The notes beneath the pieces were generated by a model that worked only from the letters and a program-made list of their open reading frames with translations, ran no database searches and was not told the origin of the DNA. DNA of 64,000 nt from Intrasporangiaceae bacterium URHB0013 (GTDB taxonomy: Bacteria; Actinomycetota; Actinomycetes; Actinomycetales; Dermatophilaceae), in NCBI GenBank assembly GCA_000620545.1, contig JIBA01000016.1:62001-126000 (forward strand), read 5' to 3'. Both the position numbers and the translations under genes were made by a program. This document shows, in pieces, positions 1 through 12,326 of this stretch (the first letter of the stretch is position 1; every line of letters begins with the position of its first letter).

Positions 1-62
1 GGACATGCTAGGGGCGAATCCGCCTGTCGCAGGCGGCAATCCGCGTGCGGGTGGCGCTCGGG

Positions 63-647
63 TCAGGGAGCGGGCGGCGTGAGGGCGGCGACGACGACGG
101 GCAGCTGCGACTCGATCTCGGTCGACATCAGGGCATATGCCGCAGAACCGCGTCCGTATGGGTCGGATATGTCCGATTCGGCCGCGGTGCGCGCCGGGTT
201 GAGTCCTCGGCGACCGCGGGCGACCTCCGCCACGATCGCGGCCCAGGGCGTCTCGGGCTCGGCTGCCGACACCTCGGGAGCGTGGGCGAGGTCGGCGTCC
301 CGGACGAGGTCGGCGAGCTCGCCGAGGGTGAAGGTCTTGCGCAGGGCCCGTGGGTGCAGGGCCACCGCGTCGGCCCGGTGCTTTTGCGTCACCGTGATGA
401 CGATGTCGGCGCCGTCGAGCATGGTGGCGGCCAGCTGGCGCGAGGCGAAACCCGTGATGTCGGCGCCCACGGCCTCGAGCGACACGGTCGAGCCGGGCTC
501 GATGTCGGCGCCGACGAGGGCGCGGGTCCCGGCGCTCTCGACGTGCACGTCCTGTCCGCCGAGCAGCTGCCGGAGCCGCCGCTCGAGGTAGGGCGAGCGG
601 CACACGTTGCCCGTGCAGATGACGAGGACCCGGCCGATGCGCCTCAT
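63..647 (-). CDS. Low-molecular-weight protein tyrosine phosphatase
   Basis: A 194-residue cytoplasmic phosphatase. The catalytic P-loop CTGNVCRS (C-x5-R-S) lies near residues 10-17 and the general-acid motif DPYG is near the C-terminus, as expected for the family. The start chosen is the ATG at 647, which overlaps the rfbC stop by ATGA and places the P-loop at the usual distance from the N-terminus; longer forms would run into rfbC. It is the last gene of the rfbA-rfbC unit. Such enzymes usually dephosphorylate bacterial tyrosine kinases of polysaccharide export, and a kinase of that type is encoded at 3321. The family assignment is firm; the partner is inferred. Confidence 0.9.
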   Translation of the reverse strand: MRRIGRVLVICTGNVCRSPYLERRLRQLLGGQDVHVESAGTRALVGADIEPGSTVSLEAVGADITGFASRQLAATMLDGADIVITVTQKHRADAVALHPRALRKTFTLGELADLVRDADLAHAPEVSAAEPETPWAAIVAEVARGRRGLNPARTAAESDISDPYGRGSAAYALMSTEIESQLPVVVAALTPPAP

Positions 648-1246
648 TCGCGCCCCATGAGGGAGGCCGTGTGCGCCAGGCAGTCCTCGAGGGTCGGCAG
701 GAGGCCCGCGGCGGCGGCCTCCTCGAGCGTCGGCGCCGCGGCGTCCTTCGGCGAGAGCACCGGTTCGAAGCCGGGAGGCATGGCCAGCCCGACCTGCGCG
801 TCGAGGGGGTGGATGCCCCGCTCGATGGAGGGGGTGTACACCTCGGAGCAGAGGTAGACGGCGGTCCCGTCCTCGATGCAGGCGAGCGCGTGGCCGAGCC
901 CCTCGGCGAGGTAGACGGCGCGGCGCTCGACGGTGTCGAGCACGACGGAGTCCCACTGCCCGAAGGTCGGAGACCCGACCCTGACGTCGACGACGAAGTC
1001 GATGAAGCGACCGCTCGTGGCGGTGACGTACTTGGCCTGCGAGGGCGGCACGTCGGCGAAGTGGATGCCGCGCAGGGCGCCGGCCGAGCTCACCGAGATG
1101 TTCGTCTGGCGGACCTGCATCTCGTGGCCGATGGCCTCGGCCAGCCGGTCGACGCGGAAGCCCTCCGCGAAGACTCCTCGCGCATCCGGGAACTGGCGTG
1201 GCGTGATCTCGAAGGCTCCGTCGATGCGGAGCGGGCGGATGTCCAT
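644..1246 (-). CDS. rfbC: dTDP-4-dehydrorhamnose 3,5-epimerase
   Basis: RmlC-type cupin of 200 residues that epimerises dTDP-4-keto-6-deoxyglucose at C3 and C5, the third step of dTDP-L-rhamnose synthesis. It has the catalytic histidine in LRGIHF and the family segment EGLGHALACIEDGTAVYL, a variant of the usual PxGFAHGF...YK region. The ATG at 1246 shares its A with the stop of a 27-codon reading frame upstream (TGATG), and the 3' end overlaps the phosphatase gene. With rfbA upstream and rfbB-rfbD at 7145-9012 on the other strand, the four-gene rhamnose set is complete in this window. Confidence 0.93.
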   Translation of the reverse strand: MDIRPLRIDGAFEITPRQFPDARGVFAEGFRVDRLAEAIGHEMQVRQTNISVSSAGALRGIHFADVPPSQAKYVTATSGRFIDFVVDVRVGSPTFGQWDSVVLDTVERRAVYLAEGLGHALACIEDGTAVYLCSEVYTPSIERGIHPLDAQVGLAMPPGFEPVLSPKDAAAPTLEEAAAAGLLPTLEDCLAHTASLMGRE

Positions 1247-1329
1247 CAGGTCCTTGCCTTCGCGGGGTGTGCCTTCGCGGGCTGTGCCTTCGGCGGCTGT
1301 GCGTGCACGGGCTCGGGGGTGCTCGTCAC
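1246..1329 (-). CDS. Possible translationally coupled 27-residue peptide between rfbA and rfbC
   Basis: Between rfbA and rfbC there is an 84-base frame that starts with a GTG overlapping the rfbA stop (GTGA) and ends with a TGA overlapping the rfbC ATG (TGATG). It encodes a lysine/proline/alanine-rich peptide with three imperfect repeats of the type QPPKA / QPAKA / HPAKA, mirrored in the DNA as 15-bp repeats around 1255-1300. It has no recognisable domain. It may be a real coupling peptide, or only the device by which ribosomes pass from rfbA to rfbC. Confidence 0.3.
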   Translation of the reverse strand: MTSTPEPVHAQPPKAQPAKAHPAKART

Positions 1330-2204
1330 GGGGCGCCCTTGCCCTCGGCGAGGAGGGCGTGCAGGTAGAGCCCGTAGCCGCTCTTGGCCTGGTCGTCGGC
1401 GTGCCGGCGCACGCCCTCGTCGTCGAGCCAACCGTTGCGCCAGGCGATCTCCTCGACGCAGCCGATCTTCTGGCCCTGCCGGGCCTCGACGACGTGGACG
1501 TACTGGCTGGCCTCGATGAGGCCCTCGAACGTGCCGGTGTCGAACCAGGCCGTGCCGCGGGGCAGGACGCTCACCGAGAGGGTGCCGCGACGGAGGTACT
1601 CGTCGTTGACCGCGGTGATCTCGAGCTCTCCGCGCGCGCTGGGCGTCAGGCCGCGGGCGATCGCGACGACGTCGTTGTCGTAGAAGTAGAGCCCGGGCAC
1701 CGCGTAGCTGGACTTGGGGTGCTCCGGCTTCTCTTCGATGGAGATGACCTGGCCGTCGGGGTCGAACTCGACGACGCCGTAGGCCGTCGGGTCGGCGACC
1801 CGGTACGCGAAGACGTGTCCGCCCTCGACGTCGGCGTGGTCGGCGAGCCGCGTGCCCAGTCCGGGCCCGAAGAAGATGTTGTCGCCGAGCACGAGCGCCA
1901 CCCGGTCGTCGCCGATGAAGTCGGCGCCCAGCACGAACGCCTGGGCGAGGCCCTCGGGGCGCGGCTGGACGGCATACGCGATCGACATGCCCCACTGGGA
2001 GCCGTCGCCGAGGAGGCGCTGGAACTGCTCGACGTCGACGGGGGTCGTGATGACGAGGACCTCGCGGATGCCGGCCATCATCAGCGTCGACAGCGGGTAG
2101 TAGACCATCGGCTTGTCGTAGACGGGCATCAGCTGCTTGCTGATGCCGCGCGTGATCGGGTGCAGCCGGCTGCCCGTGCCCCCCGCGAGGATGATCCCCT
2201 TCAT
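1326..2204 (-). CDS. rfbA: Glucose-1-phosphate thymidylyltransferase
   Basis: RmlA-type nucleotidyltransferase of 292 residues that makes dTDP-glucose from dTTP and glucose-1-phosphate. The N-terminus carries the nucleotide-binding signature [11 protein letters not shown] followed by [13 protein letters not shown], and the sugar-binding region [19 protein letters not shown] is intact. Length is normal for the family. It is the first gene of the rfbA-rfbC-phosphatase unit. Upstream lies a membrane-anchored Asp-box protein on the same strand. Confidence 0.95.
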   Translation of the reverse strand: MKGIILAGGTGSRLHPITRGISKQLMPVYDKPMVYYPLSTLMMAGIREVLVITTPVDVEQFQRLLGDGSQWGMSIAYAVQPRPEGLAQAFVLGADFIGDDRVALVLGDNIFFGPGLGTRLADHADVEGGHVFAYRVADPTAYGVVEFDPDGQVISIEEKPEHPKSSYAVPGLYFYDNDVVAIARGLTPSARGELEITAVNDEYLRRGTLSVSVLPRGTAWFDTGTFEGLIEASQYVHVVEARQGQKIGCVEEIAWRNGWLDDEGVRRHADDQAKSGYGLYLHALLAEGKGAP

Positions 2205-2250
2205 GGTCGGCCAGCGTATGCCGTGTGCGACGTCGTCCTGACCGGCTGGG

Positions 2251-3180
2251 TCACGCGGCGGGGCGCCAGGTCTCGAGCTTCGCGTCGGAGCGCCAGATCG
2301 TGTCGGCGACGGCCAGCCAACCGGCCTCGTCGACGACGCTGAGCGAGACGCGGCCCTCGGCCCCGTCCAGGGACGTCTTGACGCAGGCGGCCCGGGCGGC
2401 CTTCCCGCCGGTCACCGTGGCCACCTCGACGCCCTCGCAGCCGTCGGTCACGCGGGCGACGTGGACCTCCGGGGTGCCGTCGACCTCCCGGGCGCCGACC
2501 GCCAGCGCGCCGTCGACCGTCGCCATCGTGGTCCACTTCGAGCCGCCGTCGGTCGAGCGGACGAGCCGCCCGTCCGCGCAGACGACGACGGCGCGGTTGG
2601 CGCTCACCCGGGCGAGGTCGATCACGGTGGTGGCGCCGCACGGCCGGGCGTCCTCGCGCTTCGGCGTGATGACCGTCTTGGCGTTCCCGCCGGGGACGCG
2701 CGACCAGCCGCCCTCGACCTCGCGCGGGCCTCGCCATGTCGCGGCGTCGTCGTCGGTGGCGTACTCCCCGACCGTGCAGCCGCTACCCGTGGCGCCGATG
2801 ACGAAGCCGCGATCGGCGTCGACGGGCTGGACCCGTCCGAGGGCACGGGCAGGGGCGGCGCGTTTGGTCCACGTGCTCCCGCCGTCGTCGGTGACGCGGA
2901 GGCGTGCCCCGCCGTCCTGGCAGGTGCCGAGAGCGGCGCGCCAGGCACGTTCGCCGTCGACCGCCACGACGACCTCCTTGACGGGGGCCGCCTCGAGAGC
3001 TGGTGGCGCGCTCGTCGTGGGCGACGCGGTGGTGACAGAGGCAGCGGCCGTTGCCGTCGGGGACGCTCCCGCGGCGTCGGGCCGGAAGGCGAGCGCGACG
3101 AGGAGCACGTCCACGACGAGCAGGGCGAGCAGCCCCAGAAGCGCCATCCGCCCCACCGATTTGTCCGACATCCACCGCAT
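2251..3180 (-). CDS. Membrane-anchored Asp-box (BNR) repeat protein, function unknown
   Basis: About 309 residues: a short basic N-terminus, one hydrophobic segment (about residues 8-30, rich in L/V/A), a Thr/Ala/Pro-rich linker and an extracytoplasmic domain. The domain contains at least three sialidase-type Asp-box motifs of the form S/T-x-D-x-G-x-x-W, seen as [19 protein letters not shown] and [10 protein letters not shown]. These loops occur in beta-propellers (sialidases, YCF48-like proteins), so an extracellular propeller is likely. The start is uncertain: ATGs at 3180 and 3171 are both possible. It is divergent from the tyrosine-kinase gene at 3321, but a role in polysaccharide assembly is only suggested by position. 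Confidence 0.7.
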   Translation of the reverse strand: MRWMSDKSVGRMALLGLLALLVVDVLLVALAFRPDAAGASPTATAAASVTTASPTTSAPPALEAAPVKEVVVAVDGERAWRAALGTCQDGGARLRVTDDGGSTWTKRAAPARALGRVQPVDADRGFVIGATGSGCTVGEYATDDDAATWRGPREVEGGWSRVPGGNAKTVITPKREDARPCGATTVIDLARVSANRAVVVCADGRLVRSTDGGSKWTTMATVDGALAVGAREVDGTPEVHVARVTDGCEGVEVATVTGGKAARAACVKTSLDGAEGRVSLSVVDEAGWLAVADTIWRSDAKLETWRPAA

Positions 3181-3320
3181 CACGAGCGTCACTCTACGGA
3201 CACGTTGCACCGAATCGGCACATCTGGGGCACTCGCACTAGGATGCCCGGGAGTGATGTGTCGGAATTGCCCGACTGGAGTCGTGTGACCAGGCACGACC
3301 GACGAGGAAAGACGACGACT

Positions 3321-4919
3321 GTGGAGCTGCAGGACTACCTGAACGTCATCAGGAAGCGATGGATGATCATCGCCGCCGTGGCTCTCGTCACCCTCGGCCT
3401 CGCGGCCGCCTACACAGCACTGACGCCGAGGACGTATGCGGCGAATACCCAGTTCTTCGTGTCTACGTCTGGCAACGAGAGCACCTCGGCCCTGGCCCAG
3501 GGGAACACCTTCACTCAGGCACGTGTCAAGTCCTACTCACAGATCCTCGAGTCCCCGAAAGTGTTGGGACCGGTCATCGAACAAGTCGGGCTCAGCACGA
3601 CGGCCGACCAGCTCGCGGACCAAGTCACGTCCACCATCCCCCTCGAAACTGTCATCATCGACGTGACCGTGACGAGCGGCTCGCCCGCCGGCGCTGAGAG
3701 CATCGCCGCGGCCATCGGCGACGTCTTTCCCCGGACAATTCAGGACCTTGAGAGCAGAACTGGGCAGGCGAGCCCAGTAGGCGTGACCGTCATCAAGAAA
3801 GCTGCTGTGGACCAGGCGCCGGTCAGTCCCAGGCCGGCCCGCAACCTCGCGCTCGGACTCGTCCTCGGCCTGCTGCTCGGCTTCGGCGCCGCCCTCCTGC
3901 GAGACGTCCTCGACAAGTCGGTCAAGTCCCAGCGCGATCTCGAGGCCGTCACCGACCGCACCATCCTCGGTGGCATCGCCTTCGATGACGACGCGGCGAC
4001 GCACCCCCTCATCGTCCAGGTCGACCCGCGCTCACAGCGCGCCGAGGCCTTTCGTTCGTTGCGGACGAACCTGCAGTTCATCGACGTCGCCAATCCGCCG
4101 AAGTCGATCGTCGTCACGTCCTCGCTGCCCGGAGAGGGCAAGTCGACGACGACGGCGAACCTCGCGCTCAGCCTTGCCGAGACGGGACTCAAGGTCGTCG
4201 TCATCGAGGGTGACCTTCGGCGACCGCGCCTGCTCGAGTACCTCGGCTTCGAGGGGTCCGTCGGCCTGACCGACGTGCTCGTCGGCCGGGTCGAGGTCGA
4301 CGACGTGCTCCAGCCGTTCGGCCGCACGGGTCTGCGCCTCCTCGGCGCCGGCCCCATCCCGCCCAACCCGAGCGAGCTGCTCGGCTCGGCCAACATGGAG
4401 CAGCTCGTGGCCGACTTGGCTGAGCGCTTCGACTACGTCCTCATCGACGCACCCCCGCTGCTGCCCGTCACGGACGCCGCCGTGTTGAGCACCATCGTCG
4501 ACGGCGCCCTCGTCGTCGTCGGCGCCGGCGTGGCGCAGCGCGAGCACGTGCGCCGGGCGCTCGACACGCTCGAGCAGGTCAACGGCACGGTGCTCGGCCT
4601 CATCCTCAACCGGGTCAAGGCCAAGGAGCTTGGCGCTGGTTACGGCACCTACGAGTACGACTACCGCCCCGAGAGCGAGCGCCAGCGCGCCAAGGGGCGC
4701 CCCGGCCGCGGACGTCGCCGCCCGGTCGTGTCGGCCGACGAGGTCGGGCCGGTGAACCCCCGGCCGCCGGTTGCCGCCAACCGCACCAACCCTGAGCCCG
4801 GCCCCTCGCCGGAGCCGACGGCAGCGGCGACCCCCGACATGCAGGGCCATTCATCCCTGGCCCAGCGGCCGAACGGGACGAAGACCGGCTTCCCGGCGGC
4901 AGATTCGATCTTCAAGTGA
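3321..4919 (+). CDS. Polysaccharide co-polymerase / BY-type tyrosine kinase fusion (Wzz-CpsD)
   Basis: A 532-residue inner-membrane protein controlling chain length and export of polysaccharide. Residues 1-190 are a Wzz-type domain between two membrane segments (after RKRW, and near ARNLALGLVLGLLLGFG). The kinase domain has Walker A SSLPGEGKSTT near residue 268, Walker A' VVVIEGDLRRP and Walker B YVLIDAPPLLP. A tyrosine cluster (GYGTYEYDY) near residue 440 is the usual autophosphorylation site and is followed by a Pro/Arg-rich tail of about 85 residues. Start GTG 3321 was chosen because GAGGAAAG lies just upstream; an ATG at 3243 is an alternative. Two phosphatase genes (63-647, 4994-5599) are likely antagonists. 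Confidence 0.92.
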   Translation: MELQDYLNVIRKRWMIIAAVALVTLGLAAAYTALTPRTYAANTQFFVSTSGNESTSALAQGNTFTQARVKSYSQILESPKVLGPVIEQVGLSTTADQLADQVTSTIPLETVIIDVTVTSGSPAGAESIAAAIGDVFPRTIQDLESRTGQASPVGVTVIKKAAVDQAPVSPRPARNLALGLVLGLLLGFGAALLRDVLDKSVKSQRDLEAVTDRTILGGIAFDDDAATHPLIVQVDPRSQRAEAFRSLRTNLQFIDVANPPKSIVVTSSLPGEGKSTTTANLALSLAETGLKVVVIEGDLRRPRLLEYLGFEGSVGLTDVLVGRVEVDDVLQPFGRTGLRLLGAGPIPPNPSELLGSANMEQLVADLAERFDYVLIDAPPLLPVTDAAVLSTIVDGALVVVGAGVAQREHVRRALDTLEQVNGTVLGLILNRVKAKELGAGYGTYEYDYRPESERQRAKGRPGRGRRRPVVSADEVGPVNPRPPVAANRTNPEPGPSPEPTAAATPDMQGHSSLAQRPNGTKTGFPAADSIFK

Positions 4920-4950
4920 CTCGTCGCTGACGTCGCAGCTTCAGCGAGAG

Positions 4951-4987
4951 CGAAAGGCCCCGTGACGGGATGTCACGGGGCCTTTCG
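4951..4987. terminator. Bidirectional rho-independent terminator
   Basis: A perfect 16-bp inverted repeat (left arm 4951-4966 starting CGAAAGGCCCC, right arm 4972-4987 ending GGGGCCTTTCG) with a 5-base loop. It sits between the convergent kinase and phosphatase genes, with A-rich/T-rich ends on both strands, so it can stop transcripts from either side. Confidence 0.85.
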
Positions 4988-4993
4988 CGTACT

Positions 4994-5599
4994 TCAGCGG
5001 TAGGACCGTACCCGCGAGGAGCCGGCGATGGTGCCGAGTGCTGCCACCACCACGTCGAGGAAGCTCTCGATGCGGTCGAACGCCTCGGTGTGCGTCCGGG
5101 CCGAGCGACCGTAGGGATCGACGACGTCGACCTCCGACAAATCCCGTGGGGCGACCGTGCCACGGGCTGCGGCGGCCTCAGCGACGACCTGGGGCAGCCA
5201 GGGGTGCGTCAGAGCGATCGGCCGCCACGTCTGGGAGGCGCGGCACAGGTCGGCGAAGTCGCCCAGGGCGAAGATCCGGCGCATCGCCGACGGGCGCACC
5301 CGCGCCACGTCACCGCGATGCGCCCGCGTCATCGTCAGGACCAGCTCGGCCCCGTCCACGAGTTGTGGCGTCACCGCTCGCGCTGCGTAGTCCGTGACGT
5401 CGGCGCCGAGTCGACGCAGAGCCTCGCTCGTCTCGTCCTCAATGCCGGAGTCCACCATGGCGCCGGTCCCAGCACTCGAGATCGGCACCCCCGGGTCGGG
5501 TAGCAGCTGCCTCAGTCGCCTCTCGGCGTAGGGCGACCGGCAGATGTTGCCGGTGCAGACGAAAAGGATGCCGCGGGCGCGAGTAGAGTCCCCGAGCAT
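4994..5599 (-). CDS. Low-molecular-weight protein tyrosine phosphatase (second copy)
   Basis: A 201-residue phosphatase with the P-loop CTGNICRS near residues 14-21 and the acid motif VVDPYGRS near the C-terminus. The start at ATG 5599 follows GGGGGCAAG, a plausible ribosome site, and gives the usual N-terminus; a longer reading to 5674 would add 25 unlike residues. The gene converges on the Wzz/kinase gene and shares a terminator with it. It resembles the copy at 63-647 in the P-loop and throughout, so the two are paralogues. The likely substrate is the phosphotyrosine cluster of the kinase. Confidence 0.92.
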   Translation of the reverse strand: MLGDSTRARGILFVCTGNICRSPYAERRLRQLLPDPGVPISSAGTGAMVDSGIEDETSEALRRLGADVTDYAARAVTPQLVDGAELVLTMTRAHRGDVARVRPSAMRRIFALGDFADLCRASQTWRPIALTHPWLPQVVAEAAAARGTVAPRDLSEVDVVDPYGRSARTHTEAFDRIESFLDVVVAALGTIAGSSRVRSYR

Positions 5600-5726
5600 C
5601 TTGCCCCCTGTGTTGTGCGGTGTGGTGCGTGGAGGTTCGATCCTAGGCGGGATCCGGGTGGCGCAAAGACGCAAATGCCGCTATTGGGGCTTCGTCTCAG
5701 AAATTTTTCGGTGTCAGGCGTACGCA

Positions 5727-9012
<3,286 letters not shown>

Positions 9013-9076
9013 CCCGAGCACCTGTCGAACTACCGTAGAATCAGGCAAGTCGGTCAGACTGCTACGGAAAGCCCAA

Positions 9077-10003
9077 ATGCGACTGCTCATCACGGGGGGC
9101 GCCGGATTCATCGGCTCAAACCTCGCACGCCTTGCCCTTCAGTCCGGCCACGCGGTGACCGTGCTCGACGACTTCTCCACCGGCTACCGCGAGAACATCG
9201 AGGACATCGACGTGCGTCTCGTCGAGGGCTCCGTCGCCGACCGGGACGCGACCGATGACGCCGTCACTGGAGTCGACGCCACCGTTCACCTTGGCGCGCT
9301 CGGGAGCGTCCCGCGCAGCATCGCCGACCCGGTCGCCACGCATCTAGCGAACGCCACGGGCACGCTGACCCTCCTTGAGTCGGCCCGAACCGCCGGCGTC
9401 GCGCACGTGTCGTGTGCGTCTTCCAGCTCGGTCTACGGCATGAACCCCGCGCTGCCAAAGCACGAGCGGGAGTGGGTCCGACCGATGAGCCCCTACGCCG
9501 TCACCAAGCTCGCGACTGAGCAGTACACGCTCTGCTACCAGCAGGCCTACGGCATGGACACCCTCGCGTTCCGGTTCTTCAATGTCTACGGCCCGCGCCA
9601 GCGCGCCGGGCACGTTTACGCCGCCGTGATCCCCGTCTTCCTCGACGCCCTGATGCGCGGTGAGTCGCTGCCGATCAATGGCGACGGCACCAACTCGCGC
9701 GACTTCACCTACGTCGGCACGGTCTGCAAAGTGCTGCTCGACGCCGCCGAGCGCCGAGTCACGCACCCCGAGCCGGTCAACCTTGCCTTCGGCACCAACA
9801 CGACGCTCCTCGAGCTCGTGTCCCGCATCGAGCACGCTGCCGGCACGACCGCAGAGGTCGCTCACCGAGACCCGCGCCCGGGTGACGTCAAGCACTCGCA
9901 GGCCGACAACGCGAGCCTGCGCACCCTCTTCCCAGACGTGTCGGCCGTTTCTCTCGACGAGGGGCTCGCCGACACGGTCACCTGGTTCAAGGAGATCTCA
10001 TGA
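9077..10003 (+). CDS. NAD-dependent nucleotide-sugar 4-epimerase (UDP-GlcNAc/UDP-Glc C4-epimerase type)
   Basis: An extended SDR of 308 residues with GGAGFIGSNLARLA at the N-terminus, SSSSVYG, the catalytic SPYAVTKLATEQY and the RFFNVYGPRQ substrate motif. These are typical of GalE/WbpP-type C4 epimerases. It overlaps the next gene, a UDP-hexose 6-dehydrogenase, by ATGA. A 4-epimerase paired with a WbpO/TviB-type dehydrogenase usually makes UDP-N-acetylgalactosaminuronate from UDP-GlcNAc. The exact substrate (N-acetylated or not) cannot be read from the sequence. Confidence 0.85.
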   Translation: MRLLITGGAGFIGSNLARLALQSGHAVTVLDDFSTGYRENIEDIDVRLVEGSVADRDATDDAVTGVDATVHLGALGSVPRSIADPVATHLANATGTLTLLESARTAGVAHVSCASSSSVYGMNPALPKHEREWVRPMSPYAVTKLATEQYTLCYQQAYGMDTLAFRFFNVYGPRQRAGHVYAAVIPVFLDALMRGESLPINGDGTNSRDFTYVGTVCKVLLDAAERRVTHPEPVNLAFGTNTTLLELVSRIEHAAGTTAEVAHRDPRPGDVKHSQADNASLRTLFPDVSAVSLDEGLADTVTWFKEIS

Positions 10004-11268
10004 GCAATACCCTCGTCGTCGTCGGACAGGGCTACGTCGGTCTGCCGATGGCCCTGCGCGCCGCGGAGGTCGGCCTCAAGGTGCACGGCCTCGACACCAA
10101 CTCCGCGACCGTCTCCGCGCTCAACTCGGGTATCTCCCACATCGACGACGTCACCGACGACGACCTCGCCGCGGGCATTGCGAACGGCTACGAGGCCACG
10201 GACGACCCGGCCTGCATCGCGAACGCCGACGTCGTCGTCGTGTGCGTTCCCACGCCCCTTGCGGCCGAAGGTGGCCCCGATCTGCGACCCGTGGAAGGCG
10301 CCGCTCGAGTCATCGGCGAGCACCTCTCCCCCGACACCCTCGTCATCCTAGAGTCGACGACCTACCCCGGCACGACCGAGGAGATCTTCGCCCCGCTCGT
10401 GACCGGCGGGCGCTTCGACGTCGGCAGCGACGTCTTTATCGCCTTCTCCCCCGAGCGCATCGACCCCGGCAACGCGACCTACGGCGTGCGGAACACGCCG
10501 AAGGTCGTCGGCGGCATGACGGCAGAGTGCACTCACCGCGCCCGGGAGTTCTACGCGCTCTTTATCGACACCGTCGTCGAGGCGCGGGGCGCCAAGGAGG
10601 CCGAGATGGCCAAGCTCCTCGAGAACACCTTTCGGCACGTCAACATCGCCCTCGTCAACGAGATGCTGCGCTTCTCCCAGGAACTCGACATCGACCTCTG
10701 GGACGCCATCGACTGCGCCGAGACCAAGCCCTTCGGCTTCATGGCCTTCCGTCCGGGCCCCGGCGTCGGCGGCCACTGCATCCCCGTCGACCCGTCGTAC
10801 CTCTCGCACCGCGTCAAGGCCAAGCTGGGCTACGCCTTCCGGATGGTCGAGCTCGCCGAGGAGATCAACCACGCGGCCCCCGACTACGTCGCCTCGCGCG
10901 TATGGTCGCTGCTCAACGGCCAGGGCAAGGCCGTCAACGGCTCGAACGTCCTGCTCCTCGGGGTCACGTACAAACCGAACATCGCGGACTGCCGCGAGAG
11001 CCCGGCCGACCCACTCGCGGCACGGCTCGCGTCGTGGGGTGCGACGGTCTTCTACCACGACCCGTTCGTCCCGCAGTGGAGCCCGCGAGGCAGCGCGGCC
11101 GTGCTGACGTGCGCCCCCGACCTCGACGCCGCGCTCGCGGCGGCGGACGTCGTGGTGCTGCTCCAGCCGCATGCGCAGTACGACCTGGACGCCATCGGCT
11201 CGAGCGGCGCCGCCGTCCTCGACACCCGTGGCGCCACCACCGCCTCCCCGACCGTAACGCGACTCTAA
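10000..11268 (+). CDS. Nucleotide-sugar 6-dehydrogenase (WbpO/TviB/WecC type)
   Basis: A 422-residue UDP-hexose dehydrogenase of the UDP-N-acetylhexosamine branch. The NAD motif VVGQGYVGLPMALRAAEVG is at the N-terminus, FSPERIDPGN is intact, and the catalytic cysteine lies in PGVGGHCIPVDP. The C-terminal domain contains LGVTYKPNIADCRESP. It differs clearly from the Ugd at 5727, which has GFGGGCLPKD. With the preceding 4-epimerase it probably gives UDP-GalNAcA or a related uronic acid. It is the second gene of a co-directional operon that continues into fnlA. Confidence 0.88.
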   Translation: MSNTLVVVGQGYVGLPMALRAAEVGLKVHGLDTNSATVSALNSGISHIDDVTDDDLAAGIANGYEATDDPACIANADVVVVCVPTPLAAEGGPDLRPVEGAARVIGEHLSPDTLVILESTTYPGTTEEIFAPLVTGGRFDVGSDVFIAFSPERIDPGNATYGVRNTPKVVGGMTAECTHRAREFYALFIDTVVEARGAKEAEMAKLLENTFRHVNIALVNEMLRFSQELDIDLWDAIDCAETKPFGFMAFRPGPGVGGHCIPVDPSYLSHRVKAKLGYAFRMVELAEEINHAAPDYVASRVWSLLNGQGKAVNGSNVLLLGVTYKPNIADCRESPADPLAARLASWGATVFYHDPFVPQWSPRGSAAVLTCAPDLDAALAAADVVVLLQPHAQYDLDAIGSSGAAVLDTRGATTASPTVTRL

Positions 11269-11300
11269 GTCCCGGACTTGCGATGACAAAGGACAACCGA

Positions 11301-12326
11301 GTGAGCAACATCAACGGCGCAACAGTGACCATCACCGGCGGGACCGGATCCTTCGGCAAAACCATGGTCCGGCATCTGCTCGACCGCGACGTCTCACGAA
11401 TCAACATTCTGAGCCGCGACGAGGCTAAGCAGGACGAGATGAGGCAGGCCTTCTCAGATGGCCGGTTGCGCTTCTTCGTCGGCGACGTGCGGGACTACGA
11501 CAGCGTCGAGAAGGCGCTCGTCAACACCGATTTCGTCTTCCATGCGGCCGCGCTGAAGCAGGTGCCATCATGCGAGTTCTTTCCTGATCAAGCGGTCAAG
11601 ACCAACATCGTCGGTAGCCGCAACGTCATCGAGGCAGCGCATCGTCAGGGCGTGGGTTCGGTCGTTTGCCTCAGCACGGACAAGGCCGTGTACCCCGTCA
11701 ACGCCATGGGCATGACGAAGTCCCTCATGGAGAAGACCGCGCAAGCCTTCGCGCGCAACCACCCGGAGTCACGCACGGTGGTCTCCATCACGCGGTACGG
11801 CAACGTTATGTACTCCCGTGGGTCTGTCATCCCTCTCTTCGTGAAGCAGATCCAGAGCGGCCTCCCCCTCACCGTCACCGAGCCACGTATGACCCGCTTC
11901 CTGATGTCCCTTCAGGAGTCCGTCGACCTCGTCGATCACGCCTTCCTCCACGCGGAGCCGGGGGACCTCTTCGTCAAGAAGGCGCCTGCGTCCACGGTCG
12001 AGACCCTGGCTCGTTCGGTGGCTTCTGTGCTTGGCGTGGAGTCCGACGTGCGGCGCATCGGCATGCGGCACGGGGAGAAGATGCATGAGGTGCTCCTGTC
12101 CAGGGAAGAGCGGGTCAAGGCCGAGGACCAGGGTGACTACTTCCGCGTGCCGCTCGATGCCCGCTCCCTCGACTACTCGGTCTACGTCGAGGACGGCGAC
12201 GAGGAGGCCGTCGAGGTGGAGGACTACGACTCGCACAACACCCGGCGCCTCGACGTCGCCGAGACAGTCGATCTGGTGCGCGCGCTGCCGGAGATGCAGC
12301 AGCTTCTCGCGATGGCCGGCCGATGA
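11301..12326 (+). CDS. fnlA: UDP-N-acetylglucosamine 4,6-dehydratase/5-epimerase (FnlA/CapE/WbjB type)
   Basis: About 341 residues; the first enzyme of UDP-N-acetyl-L-fucosamine synthesis. It has TGGTGSFGKTMV at the N-terminus and LSTDKAVYPVNAMG with an M-x-x-x-K pair (MGMTK) in place of YxxxK, a known feature of FnlA/CapE enzymes. GTG 11301 is preferred because AAAGGA lies seven bases before it; an in-frame ATG at 11283 would add six residues. The stop overlaps fnlB by ATGA. The neighbouring fnlB and fnlC make the pathway assignment strong. Confidence 0.9.
   Translation: MSNINGATVTITGGTGSFGKTMVRHLLDRDVSRINILSRDEAKQDEMRQAFSDGRLRFFVGDVRDYDSVEKALVNTDFVFHAAALKQVPSCEFFPDQAVKTNIVGSRNVIEAAHRQGVGSVVCLSTDKAVYPVNAMGMTKSLMEKTAQAFARNHPESRTVVSITRYGNVMYSRGSVIPLFVKQIQSGLPLTVTEPRMTRFLMSLQESVDLVDHAFLHAEPGDLFVKKAPASTVETLARSVASVLGVESDVRRIGMRHGEKMHEVLLSREERVKAEDQGDYFRVPLDARSLDYSVYVEDGDEEAVEVEDYDSHNTRRLDVAETVDLVRALPEMQQLLAMAGR

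Noticed and set aside
18-38. Hairpin CCGCCTG/CAGGCGG at the left edge as a terminator for the phosphatase gene
   Set aside because: The 7-bp stem has no T-run and the window ends there, so its role cannot be judged.
9660-11282. Upstream part of the long frame that ends at 12326
   Set aside because: It is an Arg/Pro-rich shadow of the epimerase and dehydrogenase genes. The homology to FnlA begins only at 11301.
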